From Pseudalkalibacillus hwajinpoensis (lineage in GTDB: Bacteria; Bacillota; Bacilli; Bacillales; Guptibacillaceae): 64,000 nucleotides of DNA. Under the pieces are notes generated by a model. The model had not been told where the DNA came from. It did not search any database and saw only the letters and a list, made by a program, of their open reading frames with translations. How positions within the stretch are numbered: the stretch's first letter is position 1; each line of letters opens with the position of its first letter. The stretch lies in the NCBI RefSeq assembly GCF_015234585.1, contig NZ_JADFCM010000001.1, forward strand, positions 1,550,001-1,614,000, in the 5' to 3' direction. This document shows, one piece after another, positions 63,019 to 64,000 of this stretch. A program made the position numbers and the translations under genes.

Positions 63019-64000
63019 ATGGCTGAAAAACCAACTCGCCAGCCGGCGGAAGGTGAATTAACCATCGATCAAGTGAAAGAGCAGTTAGTAGAGCTTGGAA
63101 AGAAAACAAGCTTAATTACTTACTCTACGATCGTAGAACGGTTGTCCCCGTTTGAACAGGATTCCGATCAAATGGATGAATTCTTTGAATATCTAGAGGA
63201 ACAAGGTGTAGAAGTCATCGAAGATAGTACTGAAAACCCTTCGCCTCAAGAAGTGAATAAGGAAGAAGAATTTGATCTTAATGACTTAAGTGTTCCTCCG
63301 GGTGTCAAAATAAATGATCCCGTTCGTATGTACCTTAAAGAGATTGGCCGAGTAGACCTTCTTTCTGCAAAGGAAGAGATTAGTCTAGCACAACGTATTG
63401 AAGAAGGTGACGAAGAAGCAAAACGTCGTCTTGCTGAAGCAAACCTTCGACTTGTTGTTAGTATTGCGAAGCGTTACGTTGGTCGTGGGATGCTTTTCCT
63501 TGATTTAATCCAGGAAGGAAATATGGGCCTTATTAAAGCAGTTGAGAAATTTGATTACCGTAAAGGTTACAAATTTAGTACTTATGCCACGTGGTGGATC
63601 CGTCAAGCTATCACTCGCGCAATTGCAGACCAGGCTAGAACGATTCGTATTCCAGTTCATATGGTTGAAACAATCAATAAATTGATTCGTGTGCAGCGCC
63701 AGCTTCTTCAGGATCTTGGCCGTGAACCTGCTCCTGAAGAAATTGGTAAGGAAATGGACCTTTCTCCTGAAAAAGTCCGTGAAATTCTTAAGATAGCTCA
63801 AGAACCAGTATCTTTAGAAACGCCTATTGGGGAAGAAGACGATTCCCACCTCGGAGACTTTATTGAAGATCAAGATGCATTGGCACCATCCGATGCTGCA
63901 GCTTATGAACTACTCAAGGAACAGCTTGAAGACGTACTAGATACGCTGACTGATCGAGAGGAAAATGTTCTTAGACTGCGTTTCGGACTTGATGATGGAC
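63019..64000 (+). CDS. sigA: primary sigma factor SigA (RpoD), N-terminal part (cut by window end)
   Basis: 327 codons are present and the frame is open at the right edge. ATG at 63019 follows GAAGGAGGGGATCG. Region 1.1 ([16 protein letters not shown]), 1.2 ([17 protein letters not shown]), region 2 ([35 protein letters not shown]) and region 3 ([14 protein letters not shown]) are visible, and region 4 begins at [15 protein letters not shown]. subtilis SigA has 371 residues, so about 45 are missing. No sign of frameshift. Confidence 0.97.
   Translation, partial: MAEKPTRQPAEGELTIDQVKEQLVELGKKTSLITYSTIVERLSPFEQDSDQMDEFFEYLEEQGVEVIEDSTENPSPQEVNKEEEFDLNDLSVPPGVKINDPVRMYLKEIGRVDLLSAKEEISLAQRIEEGDEEAKRRLAEANLRLVVSIAKRYVGRGMLFLDLIQEGNMGLIKAVEKFDYRKGYKFSTYATWWIRQAITRAIADQARTIRIPVHMVETINKLIRVQRQLLQDLGREPAPEEIGKEMDLSPEKVREILKIAQEPVSLETPIGEEDDSHLGDFIEDQDALAPSDAAAYELLKEQLEDVLDTLTDREENVLRLRFGLDDG

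Overview
The window is chromosomal DNA of a low-GC, endospore-forming member of the Bacillaceae. The evidence is an intact sigK, gpr, sda, yqfC/yqfD, a YjcZ-type small protein, the comE late-competence genes, AGGAGG-type ribosome sites with many TTG and GTG starts, and a long yqe-yqf-dnaG-sigA block in the order known from Bacillus subtilis. I see no rRNA, tRNA, insertion sequence, prophage or CRISPR array. Genus cannot be fixed from this window; the complete-looking Na+/H+ antiporter locus would suit a salt- or alkali-tolerant species. Left part (1-13 kb), a mosaic of small units: the end of mccA, then mccB and yrhC (homocysteine to cysteine); a minus-strand pair resembling the ion-channel half of Zorya (a MotA/ExbB-type protein with a very long cytoplasmic tail and a MotB/OmpA-type partner); a cluster of six tiny genes including three YrzI-family proteins, led by a 24-codon ORF and attenuator-like hairpins; nadE; an HExxH protein; a small membrane protein; divergent hmp and nsrR with an NsrR-type operator; uninterrupted sigK; an SGNH hydrolase; the radical-SAM protein YfkAB; and a YjcZ-type peptide. 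Middle (13-19.4 kb): a minus-strand Mrp antiporter operon, mrpA-C-D-E-F-G, with no mrpB between mrpA and mrpC, followed by a lipoprotein gene and sda. A cluster of DnaA boxes lies between sda and yqeG. Right part (19.5-64 kb), the conserved core block: yqeG-yqeH-aroE-yhbY-nadD-yqeK-rsfS-yqeM; comER facing comEA-comEB-comEC; yqzM; holA; rpsT; gpr-yqxA (spoIIP, usually between them, is absent); lepA; hemW; the CIRCE-controlled hrcA-grpE-dnaK heat-shock operon with dnaJ after a terminator; prmA-rsmE-mtaB; deoC; a Na/Pi-type transporter; rpsU-yqeY; nfeD-floA-yqfB; yqfC-yqfD-phoH-pgpH-ybeY-dgkA-cdd-era-yqzL-recO; ccpN-ppsR; yqxD-dnaG-sigA, with sigA cut by the window end. Most relevant for follow-up are the orphan ZorAB-like pair, the YrzI mini-operon with its leader ORF, the Mrp operon lacking mrpB, a terminator at about 29.55 kb with no annotated gene in front of it, and two genes whose best ribosome site points at an ATC codon.
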